Shown piece after piece: positions 1 through 9,639 of a DNA stretch of 64,000 nt. How positions within the stretch are numbered: the first letter of the stretch is position 1; every line of letters begins with the position of its first letter. The notes beneath the pieces are model-generated. The model was not told where the DNA came from. It was given only the letters and a program-made list of their open reading frames with translations, and searched no databases. A program made the translations under genes and the position numbers. This DNA comes from Eucommia ulmoides (lineage: Eukaryota > Streptophyta > Magnoliopsida > Garryales > Eucommiaceae), in assembly GCA_016647705.1 (NCBI GenBank), contig CM028328.1, forward strand, positions 7,326,114 to 7,390,113. Reading direction: 5' to 3'.

Positions 1-361
1 TTTTTATAAGTGATATATGGGGGAAAAAAAGAGTGCAAATAAAATGACCCAAAAGATAGTTAAGGATCTCTTTTTTAAGTGTCTTATCAAGTTACTTAAA
101 ATAGATTAAGTAAATAGTTAGAAAATTTGACATAATTAATTATTAACAGTAAGTGAAATAATTTTTAGGTGTCTACACAAAATATTATGTATACCTTTTT
201 GTAAAAAAATTCCTCTATATATTAATATTTTTTATGAACATGTAGTAATTCTACTTAATTTGTAATTTGATGGGAAAAAAATCCTTCAAAATGAATTACT
301 TTAAAATAACATTATTATTTGTCAATATTTAAGGAAAAAAAAAAAAAGAGCTAGAAATAAT
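1..361. other. AT-rich stretch without a gene
   Basis: Poly-A and poly-T tracts with no open frame of useful length, no splice-bounded exon and no RNA gene that I can recognise. Confidence 0.5.
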
Positions 362-603
362 ACCAAACAACTTGTTGAGACCCATTTTCTTCGTACAAGT
401 TTTAAAATATTTTGTTTTGCCGGATTATAAGTTTGTTGTATTGTAGTAACATTTGAATAGTTTAAAACTGTTTATATAGGATTTTATTTCTTCGATATTT
501 ATCAATTTGAAAAAAAAAATATTCATTATTAATTTCCATTAATTTTACAATATTCGTTTGACTATATCTATTTCAGTATCTTTTAGAGAATAAATGAATT
601 AAA
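362..603. repeat. Third, partial copy of the segment repeated at 7.1 and 35.5 kb
   Basis: The copy begins at the motif ACCAAACAACTTG and runs through TTTGTTGTATT, ACTGTTTATATA and a CATTAATTT..ACAATATTCG block to TTAGAGAATAAATG. The same ordered motifs occur at about 7108-7350 and 35511-35740. All three copies have the same orientation. Only this 240-bp part is shared here, while the other two copies agree over 1.7-2.0 kb. Confidence 0.75.
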
Positions 604-830
604 TGAGGTGGCATAAATTTTCCTAGGGTGGAAAAAAATTGCATAGAAAGGCGGCCAATAGGTTTCCTTCCTAGTTAAATATTCTGTACGAGGTTCAAAA
701 TCCTATATCTCTTCTTTTCGTAATTGTATTTTGGCCCCTAAAGATCTAAAGTTCAACATTATTTTCAATTCCTTTTCAAGGACTTTTCTAACTTCTACTT
801 TTCAACGTGTGTGACCCATTAAATTCAACC
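604..830. other. Non-coding spacer
   Basis: No gene or recognisable element seen. Confidence 0.4.
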
Positions 831-1710
831 GAAAGCTAAATGGTGAATATAATTAACTAATTAATTCATTAATCTATTAAAATTGGAACAATTCTAAATT
901 TTTCCTTCTAGAAGAAAATACTTTTCTCCTAAGACATTTTCTTCGACTGTGCATCACGTCTACCCATATGTCACATCCATGTCCAGTTGGTAGGAATTTC
1001 ATCACGAGAATCTCCTCAAATATTATTTTTGTATTATATGATATCTCTATCTTATATTCCCGAAAGGACTAACAATGTATATTGTCAAAAAACCCTAGTT
1101 CAATCATACATATATATATCAAATGATAATGTAATTTCTTGTGACACCAATTGAAATCTCTTCCCAATCGTCATACACCCTTGCCCAAAGTATTTATTGA
1201 ATTATATTAAATCTAATTACATAGCACACGTCTCTCTTTGCTGAGAGTGATAGATCCTATCTAGCACACCAAAAGCTAGAATGTGAAATTAATTAATTAA
1301 TTGATTAATTTATTAGTCAATTAATCAAATAATATTAGAACAATTTTAATTTTACCCTTCCGAAAGGAAATACTTTTCTCTTAAGGCATTTTTCTCCAAC
1401 TGTGTGTTGCATCTACCCATATATCACGGTTATGTCCAGTTGGTAGGAATTTCACCAAAAAAACCTCCTCAGGTATGATTCTCGTAGTATACGGTATCTC
1501 TATTTAGTGTTCCCGAAAAGACCAACTGGATATGTATAAAATAAATAAAATTCTAGTTCAATCATATTAAATCGATTAATAAAATATTTCCTCGTGACAC
1601 CGATAAGACTCGCATCCCAATCGTCATAAAACCATGTCCAAAGTATTTATTGAATTACATAGGATGCATTCCTCTTTGTTGAGAGTGATAGATCTTATCT
1701 TACATACTCG
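831..1710. repeat. Diverged 440-bp tandem duplication (two copies)
   Basis: Copy 1 is 831-1270 and copy 2 is 1271-1710. Both start with AAAGCTA followed by a TTAATTAATT-rich stretch. They then share in order AATACTTTTCTC, CATCTACCCATAT or CGTCTACCCATAT, GTCCAGTTGGTAGGAATTTC, a CTCCTCA block, CCCAATCGTCATA, CCAAAGTATTTATTGAATTA and GAGAGTGATAGATC. The copies differ by many substitutions and small gaps, so the duplication is old. No coding frame runs through either copy. Confidence 0.85.
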
Positions 1711-2390
1711 AATGGTCACATATATGTTTCACTCTACCCAATAAATATATTTGAAATTTCATGGTTAGAATACAACACTTAGTACTATATGTGATACCCA
1801 ACACCTCAAGTCTGAAGATCGCAAGTACCATTACAACTCCGATATTTCATTTTGATATTGAATAAAACTACAATGTGGAATATTTAGGAACATTTAGATA
1901 TAAGTTACCAAAATGTCTATGATCTCACTGCTTTTAATTACCATTAAAGGTTAAGATATTTTCAACTTAATATCGAGGGTTATACAACAACATGATATAA
2001 TTTAGAATAATATTGAAATATCTTTTATTAATATTTGAGATTATATTTTTTTTAAGAAAAAATCATTAAATGATAGAAACCAGACCATAAAATTTATATC
2101 CAACACCGAAAGTCTTAGAAGATAATTTCGAAGATACAAACTACCAAAAATAGTCAAAATAGGAATAGAGAGGCTAGGTTTTGTATTTATAGGTTGAAAC
2201 TCGCATAGGATGCAACTCATGATACCTTATCAGATTAAGCCATTTAAAAAATTATGGATTAAGCAATTTCTAATATGACATTATTTCTATAAGCAAGACT
2301 TCTAGACTAATTTTCACAAACAAAACTTTTAATCCAACATTTATTATCACTGTTATCAGCACAATAAATACTCATCGCTACCACAATATT
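1711..2390. other. AT-rich non-coding stretch
   Basis: Nothing recognisable apart from simple AT-rich sequence. It ends at the boundary of the LTR that starts at 2391. Confidence 0.4.
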
Positions 2391-2593
2391 TGTAAGACCC
2401 TAATTTTCGCATACGCATAAATTCTAGCCGTATTTTAGAACATTTAGTAAATAATGGGGTAGAATGTGTTTTTTTAATTTGAAATAAAATTTTAGGGGTG
2501 AATTTATAAATTTAAGGAATATTAAATTTTGAAATGGGTTAAAATAATAAAGTAAAGAAAATTGAGGGAAGGTTAATGTAATTTGGAAAAAAG

Positions 2594-2631
<38 letters not shown>

Positions 2632-2884
2632 TCCAAACCGTCGTGGGATCAAAAACTAAAAGTGGAGGAGGAGAATTGACGTGGCCTCTTATGGAGCAAG
2701 GATGATCCACAATTTTCATGCATATTTAAGTTTGTAAGTGTATTCATCCATGCAATGGGAGGGGGAGCCTCAAAAGAAGAAAAATCATAAACAAAAACAG
2801 GGAGAAGGGGAAATGGTTCGCCGGCGGCGGGGGGTTCAATTCGTCGGGATTTCTCCGGCATGGGTGTGGGGGTGTTCGTCGTCG

Positions 2885-3140
2885 ATCATCTGGTGATCAT
2901 GTGTGGGTGTGTGTTTTGGTCGATGTGCGTGTGTGTGTGATTGTGTGGGTGTGTTCCTCTATTTTCATCCGGCATGCATGTGTGCATGTGTGTCGCCGTC
3001 GTGGGTGTGTGTGACGGTGTATGTGTGTGTGTCGTTTGTCGATTTTGTGCGTTGGTGTGTGTGTGTGTGTGTGTGTGATCATTGTTGTGCAGGTGAGGTG
3101 TCGACGGTGTGACTTTGTGTGTTGTGTGTGCATGTGACGT
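2885..3140. repeat. GT-rich low-complexity block inside the LTR
   Basis: Long runs of TG with interspersed CG and TC. It opens frames on both strands (poly-Thr/His on one, Cys/Val on the other) that are by-products of the repeat and not genes. Confidence 0.8.
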
Positions 3141-3939
3141 TCGGACGAGGTGTGGGAGTTGCCGAAGCTAGTGAGGAAAGAGAGAGGGATGGCCAGCTAC
3201 TGAACAAGGAAATAGAACAGAGACGAACGGTGTTTGCCGCGGCAGTGGCGTATCACTGAGGCGGTGGACTTTCAGTAAAACAGAAAACAGAAAAGGAAAA
3301 GAAGGGAAAGGGAAAAAATAAAAATAAATTCGAAAATCCAATTTCTCGGCCTGTGAACGATTCGAAGCAGGTAAAATTTTAATCGGGTATTATCGTCGAT
3401 TAAATTAAATGGTTAAGTATTGAAATCTTCGCAATTGTAATAATAAATTTCGTAATCGTAATAATATTGCTATGATCGTTAATCTTGAAAAAATTGGTAC
3501 GGTAAATATTAACATAGCGAAACGGACAAAATAATAATTTTTCATAATAAAAACTTGAGGAATGGGAAATATGAGATTTGAGGTCTGCATTGCACGTTAG
3601 GTTATTTTAAAAGTAAAGTATTAATTTAAGCCTATCGTTATTAGGTTCAAAAGCGTCAGCGTGCCAGTAGGTTTTGGACAATGTCATTTTTGCAATGCGG
3701 AGAACGAGGTGAGTGTACTATCTTCTATATAAATTTACAAATTTTATTTTCATATAAATTATAAAAAATGCGTTTATTTAAGAATGAATAATTTTGCGAT
3801 GCATTTGGATTAACTGGATTTTAAAGGGAAAAAAATGATTTTTGGATCAAATTGGTTTTAAAGGTGGAAAACAATTGTTGAATCAAGTTGGTTTTAAAGG
3901 TGGAGAATGATTTTCAGTTCGACTATGCCATAGCAATGA

Positions 3940-4391
3940 TCTCCTCAGGAGGGCATGTCCTGCAGGATGGTTTTGACATGTTCGGAGGGCATATCCTGCA
4001 GGTGACTGTTTATAGTATGACCTATTCGTAGAATTAGTCCGGCAGGTAGTTGTGAATATTATGACCTGTCCGGAGGATTAGTCTGGCAGGTGGTTATTGA
4101 TATTATAACCTGTCAGGAGTGCTAGTCCTATAGGTAGATTATATTATGACTTGTCCGGAGGATTAGTCCGGCAATTGGTTGTTCATATTATGACCTGTCC
4201 GGAGGATTAGTCCGGCAGTTGATTATTTATATTATAACATGTCCGGAGAGTTAGTCCGGCAGGTGGTTAGTGATATTATGACTTGTCCGGAGGATTAGTC
4301 CAGCAGATGGTTGATAATATTATGACATGTCAAAAGGATTAGTCCTGCAGGTGGTTAATTGACCCGTCAGGAGTGCAAAACCTGTGGGTGG
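3940..4391 (+). repeat. Tandem array of about 44-bp units inside the LTR
   Basis: About ten imperfect units of the form GACCTGTCCGGAGGATTAGT then CCGGCAGGTGGTTG then a TATTAT spacer. The array stops at the conserved palindromic box GGTACGGTACCGTT. Two other LTRs in the window have different arrays at the same place. Confidence 0.85.
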
Positions 4392-4958
4392 TACGGTACC
4401 GTTGTAACTCCCGATCGTAAAGTAAAAACGATCCTATGGTTAGTAGGAGAGAAGGTGTAGTGTACTTTATCATACTTTAAAATATTTGGATTGGTTGGTT
4501 TAAATATTTGGATTGGTGAATTTAAAATATTTGAACTGGTTGACTTAAAACATTGAACTGGGTGTTAAATATATATTACTTCATCTCAATGGTGACAGGG
4601 AAACTGGATTTCCGTATGGTACGTGATTATATTATTTTATATTTTAAAACATGGTGTTTAATTCTTATACTTGATCCGTAAAATGTTTTTATTATGAAGA
4701 CAATACACCAATAAAAATTTTGGTTTCAAGTACCGCGGTTAGGAGTTGGTCCACTACTGGCACTAGGTAGAGCCTGGTAGTAGTGTCATTTTGGAAGGTG
4801 AGCCGGTCGGATGTGAACTGTGGAAGGTTCAGGTATTTTTGGAATAAATAATATTTGGAGTAGCGCGTGTATTTCTGTGTATCTGTATGTATTTAGTTGA
4901 TTGGGAAAGTAGCGTCATGTCGACGTCATGTGACGGGTGTCCGGGGTGGGGTGTGACA

Positions 4959-5237
4959 TTTACTACCACCACAACCATTATCCACTACCATGAAAAATAT
5001 TTATTGCCACCACTACAGTAAATATTCATAATCACCACAACTATGCATCACAAACACTGTCGATCACCAAAATAAATATTTTTCTATCATCACCCCAAAC
5101 AACCATTCGATGTTAACCATAACAAATAATTAAAAAAATTTCAACAAAAAATACCAAACAACACGGAATTTAGTTTAAAAAAATACCAAACAACATGGAA
5201 TTTATTCGTATTTTGCAATTTATTTTCTATTTGTATT
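4959..5237. other. CAC/ACC-rich stretch
   Basis: Imperfect ACCACC, ATCACC and AATATTT motifs alternate, and related sequence lies just left of the LTR at 2330-2390. The LTR therefore probably inserted into this low-complexity patch. No gene is seen. Confidence 0.45.
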
Positions 5238-5285
5238 TTATTGTAAATAAAAAAAGAAAGAGAAAACAAATGGAGTAAAAAAAAA

Positions 5286-5307
5286 GGGGGGGGGGGGGGG
5301 GGGGGGG
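5286..5307 (+). repeat. Poly-G run of about 22 bases
   Basis: An uninterrupted G run between A-rich flanks. Its complement makes a poly-Pro stretch in a meaningless minus-strand frame. Its exact length is the least reliable part of any assembly here. Confidence 0.8.
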
Positions 5308-5617
5308 AAATAGTGGAAAAAGAAAGGGAAAACATAAAAGAAAGAAGAAAATAAAAAATACGAAAACATCAAGAGAAAGAGAGAGAGGACCGGCCGCTTG
5401 CAAAAAAAAAAAGGGGCGCGCATTGCATGCGGCCCTAAAGAAAAAAAAAAGGAAGAAAGGATTTCACCACCCTTGCATGGACAACAATCCCACGTGGACA
5501 TCTCCCAACACATAAGATAGGGGGCACAATATGCACCCCCGCACCAAAAGGAAAGGGGGTGACAACCGCGACCCATTTTTAAAGGGGTTTTGTAGGATTT
5601 TGGATCCCTATCGTTTG

Positions 5618-5650
5618 CTATAAATAGAGCCTTCATTCTATTATTTAAGG
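5618..5650 (+). promoter_or_regulatory. TATA-type core promoter-like site
   Basis: CTATAAATAGAGCC is followed about 25-30 bases on by CATTCTA, after GC-rich and AAGG-rich sequence. It resembles the core promoter of a plant gene or LTR. No transcript unit can be assigned to it, and it lies just outside the duplicated segment starting at 5907. Confidence 0.35.
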
Positions 5651-5844
5651 GTAGAGCATTTTTCTATAAAAATGCTGGTAAAATATGGTCCAAAAGTTAA
5701 ATTATAATTAAAATATGAGAAATGAAGTGAAACAATTCAAAATTCTTTGTTATAGAAACATTTTATAGGTAGAAGAAAATAATATTACAATGTTGAATTT
5801 ATTAAAAAAAACAATTATGTAGTTACTAATTGTATGGTAAATCA

Positions 5845-6169
5845 AACATTGTAACATGATTGAAATTTCAGTGTATGGGTTGGTTTTTTCGGTAATCGCT
5901 TTCAAGTAATCATAAAATTCTTTTGAATCTCCACAGTAGAGGTTCCTTTCATATTCCTCCACATCATTGTAGGTAGGCGCCTGAAGCTCCTTATGTAAAC
6001 TAGGAGTAGGAGTTGTTTCACTTTCCTTCTCTTTTCCTTTATCTGAAAGTTCAATCTCCTTTTATTTTCTTTTATCTGAGTTGGTGGATGCATTTGCAAG
6101 TTCAGTCTTCTTGTCATTGTCTGGCAATGCAACTTCTGTTATAGTTTTCATCTTCTTTTCCTTCTTTCC
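5845..6169 (-). pseudogene. Exon of an unrecognised gene, copy A, with an in-frame stop
   Basis: Read on the minus strand, the frame opens after an acceptor-like TTTTAG near 6170. It gives a Lys/Glu/Asp-rich stretch, then Thr-Pro-rich sequence, then the motifs ELQAPTYNDVEEYERNLY and CGDSKEFYDYLK, about 100 codons in all. A single TAA at 6062-6064 breaks it. The paralogue at 34.0-34.2 kb keeps the same protein frame open across that place, which shows this was once coding. I do not recognise the family. The charged linker followed by a compact Tyr-rich motif suggests an internal exon of a larger protein. The right-hand boundary near 5845 is uncertain. Confidence 0.55.
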
Positions 6170-7606
6170 TAAAATTAATTTTTTCAAGGTAATCATAATA
6201 TTAATCTTCTAACATTTTTTGGGGGTTACTCTTTTAAGATACTAGAGATCATTCAGTATGGATCATTAGAGACTATAGGATGTACAGTATAATTTTTCCA
6301 TAGTCGAGATGTTTTTGACAAAATCTAAAACTTTAGACTAGTTTATAAAAACAGTTGACGCCATTTACCTCTATTGTTAGTTGACATATTATCACATGAC
6401 CCCCACCATTTTACAAACATCACGGATAGGGGTGTAAATGGTTTGATTTGGTTCTATTTTGGAAGTTACGAAAATCAAACTAAACATTTCAAATTCTATT
6501 ATTTGGAATTGAACCAAACTATTGGGATTCTATTTGGTTCAGTTCAAGTTATGTTTTTTAAAATTCAACTATAAATATTTTGCAAACATTTAATTTATTT
6601 GATGCAGTTGAGAAAAAAATAGTAACAAATCCGAAACAAAGTTAATTATTTTACTGTCCTTGAAAAATATATAGCCATAAAAAAGTCATGTTACATCTAT
6701 TAATCTTATATATTCCTTCATCTTGACAAATCAATTTGTAAAATATACAACTTAAATTAATCCAAAAATTGCAACAATAATTTCTATCGACCAAAAAAAA
6801 TTCATTCTTATTTATCACTTGTTTTTAACGATTTGAATGCACTATATGGATATAGAGATATATAGTACATATAATATTTTATTTCAATTCACTTTTTACA
6901 AGTTTTAAAGTTAGAAACTAGAGCATAATTATTTAAAAAAAGTTTGAATTAATAATTGAACAGAACCATTACTTTTAGGGGTTTCGCTAGTGATTGCTAA
7001 TTACAGGGAGAAGAAAGTGCAAAGTTTACAAAAGGAGGAAGAAGGGGAAAAGAAGAAAATGAAAAAAAAAATAAAAAGATTCAAAAAAAAAAAACCTCGA
7101 AATCATACCAAACAACTTGCTAAGACTCCTTTTTTTCGTACAAGTCAAGTTAAAAAATATTTTGTTTTGACGATTATAAATTTGTTGTATTGTAGTAACA
7201 TTGGATAGTTGAGAACTGTTTATATAATCTTTTATATCTTCAATATTCATCAATTTGAAGAAAGAAAGAAATCTTTATGTTTCATTTCCATTAATTTCAC
7301 AATATTCGAGTGATTATATTTGTTTCCCATATTTTTTAGAAAATAAATTAGTTTAATGTCATCTATCTCCCTTCTCATTTGCCATGTTGCCATAGACATG
7401 TCCTATATTTAACAAATAGCACAGGATTCCCTTGTCAAAAAAAAAGTTGGTCAAAAGTCCAAATTATTCCCATTGGAAAAAAAAAAAAAAAAGAGATAGA
7501 AAAAAGAAAAACAATACGAATTAGAAAACATATAAACGTAAAACAAAATTAGCTCGTTGATTATAAGTCAAATGATAGGAGATGTAAGTGATAATAACCC
7601 GTTGGA
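5907..7606. repeat. Duplicated segment, copy A (partner 33991-36000)
   Basis: From TAATCATAAAATTC at 5907 to the motif AATAACCCGTTG near 7605, this segment is collinear with 33991-36000 in the same orientation. Differences are scattered substitutions plus two larger gaps. A 542-bp MITE is present only in the partner, and about 175 bp near 6928-7103 is present only here. The segment includes the exon described for 5845-6169 and non-coding DNA with a hAT-like TAGGGGTGTAAATGG motif at 6427. Confidence 0.85.
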
Positions 7607-8445
7607 GGATGATAAATAATTGACATGTTGGAGGATGATAATACCGATATCCTTTTTGATGTGTGGCATACCCAACAAAAACACATCTCAATATTTGAGG
7701 AGTTAACTTGATGCGTTGATGGTTATGTAGATGTACAAACACCACACATCTAAAGACATGAAGAAGTAAACTTGAGACAGATGAAGCCACAATCCCAACA
7801 TTAAGAGTTGGGAATGATATTTTGAAATTGAGGGTGCTGGAAAGTACCCAATTGAATAAATAAACTGCTGAAGTTAAAATTACTCCCTAATAAGACAAAG
7901 GCATATGGGGTTCGATTAGCAAAGCTCGCATAACCACCAACAAGTGCCGATTTTTTTGCTCACCTACCCTGTTTTGTTGAGATGTGGTGGAGTCAGTTGT
8001 ATGATGGATCATTCATTGTGCTTCCAAATAATATTTAAATTCGGTACTCTGATATTCTCCACCATTATCGCTACGTACGAAGAACTTGAATCTTTCTATT
8101 GTACAGAGTTTCAATCCTTTTATAAAAAATTTGGAATATCGAGTTCACTTTACTTTTGAATTTCATCAAATAAAGACATGTCATCATGGTACAATCATCA
8201 ATAAACATTACAAATCAACGTAACCCACCCAAAGTAGTGACTTCAGTGGACCCCTGGCGTCAGAATGAATAATCATAAGTGGAAATGGACTTTTATTCAA
8301 CCATAATGGAAATAAAGCACGATGGTTTTTTGCAAGTTTACAAGTATCACAGTGAAAACTAGAAATATTGACTCCGGCAAATAAACTGGGAAATAACTTT
8401 TTGAAATATCCAAAGGAAACATGCCCAAACCAGCGATGCTATAAC
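7607..8445 (-). pseudogene. Old Ty1/copia pol fragment: pre-integrase zinc finger and integrase
   Basis: The minus strand encodes the HxxxH..CxxC pre-integrase region (HRWFGHVSFGYFKKL then FHCDTCKLAKNHR), then IIHSDARGP, integrase core motifs including RSDNGGEY and TSQQNRVGEQKNRH, and the copia connector LRCVFVGYATHQKGYR. Several stops and frameshifts break the frame. The remnant ends abruptly at 7607 where the duplicated segment begins. On the other side it is cut at 8445 by the LTR element 8446-14242. Its gag and protease part continues at 14243. Confidence 0.8.
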
Positions 8446-9424
8446 TGTAACAACCCGGTTTCCCAAGGTCGTCACTTGATTTCTCCTATAGAGAATTCTA
8501 CCCCAAATATTTTACCTCACCATTTATTAAAAAAAAAAAATTAGTATTACTATTAATTCAACTCTGATACCACTCTGTAACGACCTGGTTTCCCAAGGCA
8601 GCCACGCGGTTTCTCTCCTCGGAGAATTAATACTAAAGCCGAACAACCAATATTTCATTTAACAAATTTGAGAATTTTTACAATGTGACGGCGACAATTT
8701 TAATTTGTCAATTTATCGAATCAATTTTGCAACAGTTAATATTAAATACAACTATTAAAAATTAAATAGAAATTAAAATAAAATTATTGGTGTTGTTTCA
8801 TTCTCACCGGCCCTGCAATCAAAACTGTGGGGTTGTGAGTCATCACTCAGTAGAATTTCAACCACTCTAATACGTGTATCTAAGCAAACCCCAAATAAAC
8901 ACATAAACGTGTATCTCACATAATTTTCACATAATACGAACTCATACATATTTCATGAAAAACAACAATTATTACAATAATAATGTAATTTACACAATAC
9001 ATGAGAATATTAAATACATATATGAAAAGAGTTAGAATTCTACCTAAAATTTAATTTAAGTCGAAATCCAAGCTGAAATCGTTTTTTATCACTAAATAAA
9101 ACTCTCTAATGTAATCCTGTAACCTTTTGTTTTTGGGAAAAATTAGAATAAACCCCATTTTTTATATAATAATTAAGATGGGCCACATCCACAAAGCCCA
9201 TAACCACAAAAACCCATGCATATATTATTTTTTTAAAAGAACCCCATGGTTAAGCTCCACGCGCGCCCAAATAGAAGGAAACAGAGCACAATCAACAAAA
9301 ATGGAAACAAGAACAAAGCAATTGTTGAGATTTAAATAACACAACGTTATAACGGCACCAAAAATCTATATTATTGTGAACCGATATTAACCTATTACTT
9401 GAATAATGACACATTCTATTTTGC

Positions 9425-9426
<2 letters not shown>

Positions 9427-9457
<31 letters not shown>

Positions 9458-9459
9458 AA
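9427..9459. repeat. Poly-T tract
   Basis: A run of about 30 T bases with one or two interruptions inside the long LTR. It has no gene context. Confidence 0.6.
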
Positions 9460-9639
9460 GGATGTCCACAAGTATTCACACATCCACACAAGCTGTGAAA
9501 CTACTCTCGTTCAGAGTACATGACTACTCCTTTCAACAACTACTTTTCCGCAGACTCAAATCTCTGACCTTACAGATATCCCTCAACTGATAATTTTTGG
9601 AAAATTTAAATACCCTAAATTCACATTTTTTTCTTAAAA

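Larger units (their letters stand above)
2391..4958 (+). mobile_element. Solo LTR, Ty3/gypsy type (Tekay/Del-like by structure)
   Basis: Starts TGTAAGACCC and ends GGGGTGTGACA, the paired ends seen in long gypsy LTRs. Inside are an AT-rich head, a GT-rich and GC-rich block (2.8-3.25 kb), the motif GAGGTGAGTGTACT at about 3708, a tandem array (3.94-4.39 kb), and a palindromic box GGTACGGTACCGTT followed by ACTCCCGATCGT. The same ordered parts occur in the LTR at 29889-32873. No primer-binding site follows the end at 4958 and no coding region is attached, so this is a solo LTR. The flanks ATATT and TTTAC do not match, so the target duplication has decayed or been lost. The lineage rests on LTR structure only. 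Confidence 0.8.

Noticed and set aside
2897..3133. Overlapping frames on both strands in the GT-rich block (His/Thr- and Cys/Val-rich)
   Set aside because: They result from the (GT)n sequence inside an LTR. The same effect appears at 30358-31154 in the sister LTR.
3940..4391. Regularly spaced repeats that might suggest a CRISPR-like array
   Set aside because: The units are contiguous and imperfect with no unique spacers, and they are part of a plant LTR.
5238..5636. 132-codon minus-strand frame rich in Phe and Pro
   Set aside because: It is produced by the poly-G run and A-rich tracts. It has no domain and no start context, and its reading depends on the exact length of the homopolymer.
6427..6560. 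TAGGGGTGTAAATGG motif as a hAT-type element end
   Set aside because: No matching inverted end or 8-bp duplication was found in either copy of the duplicated segment.
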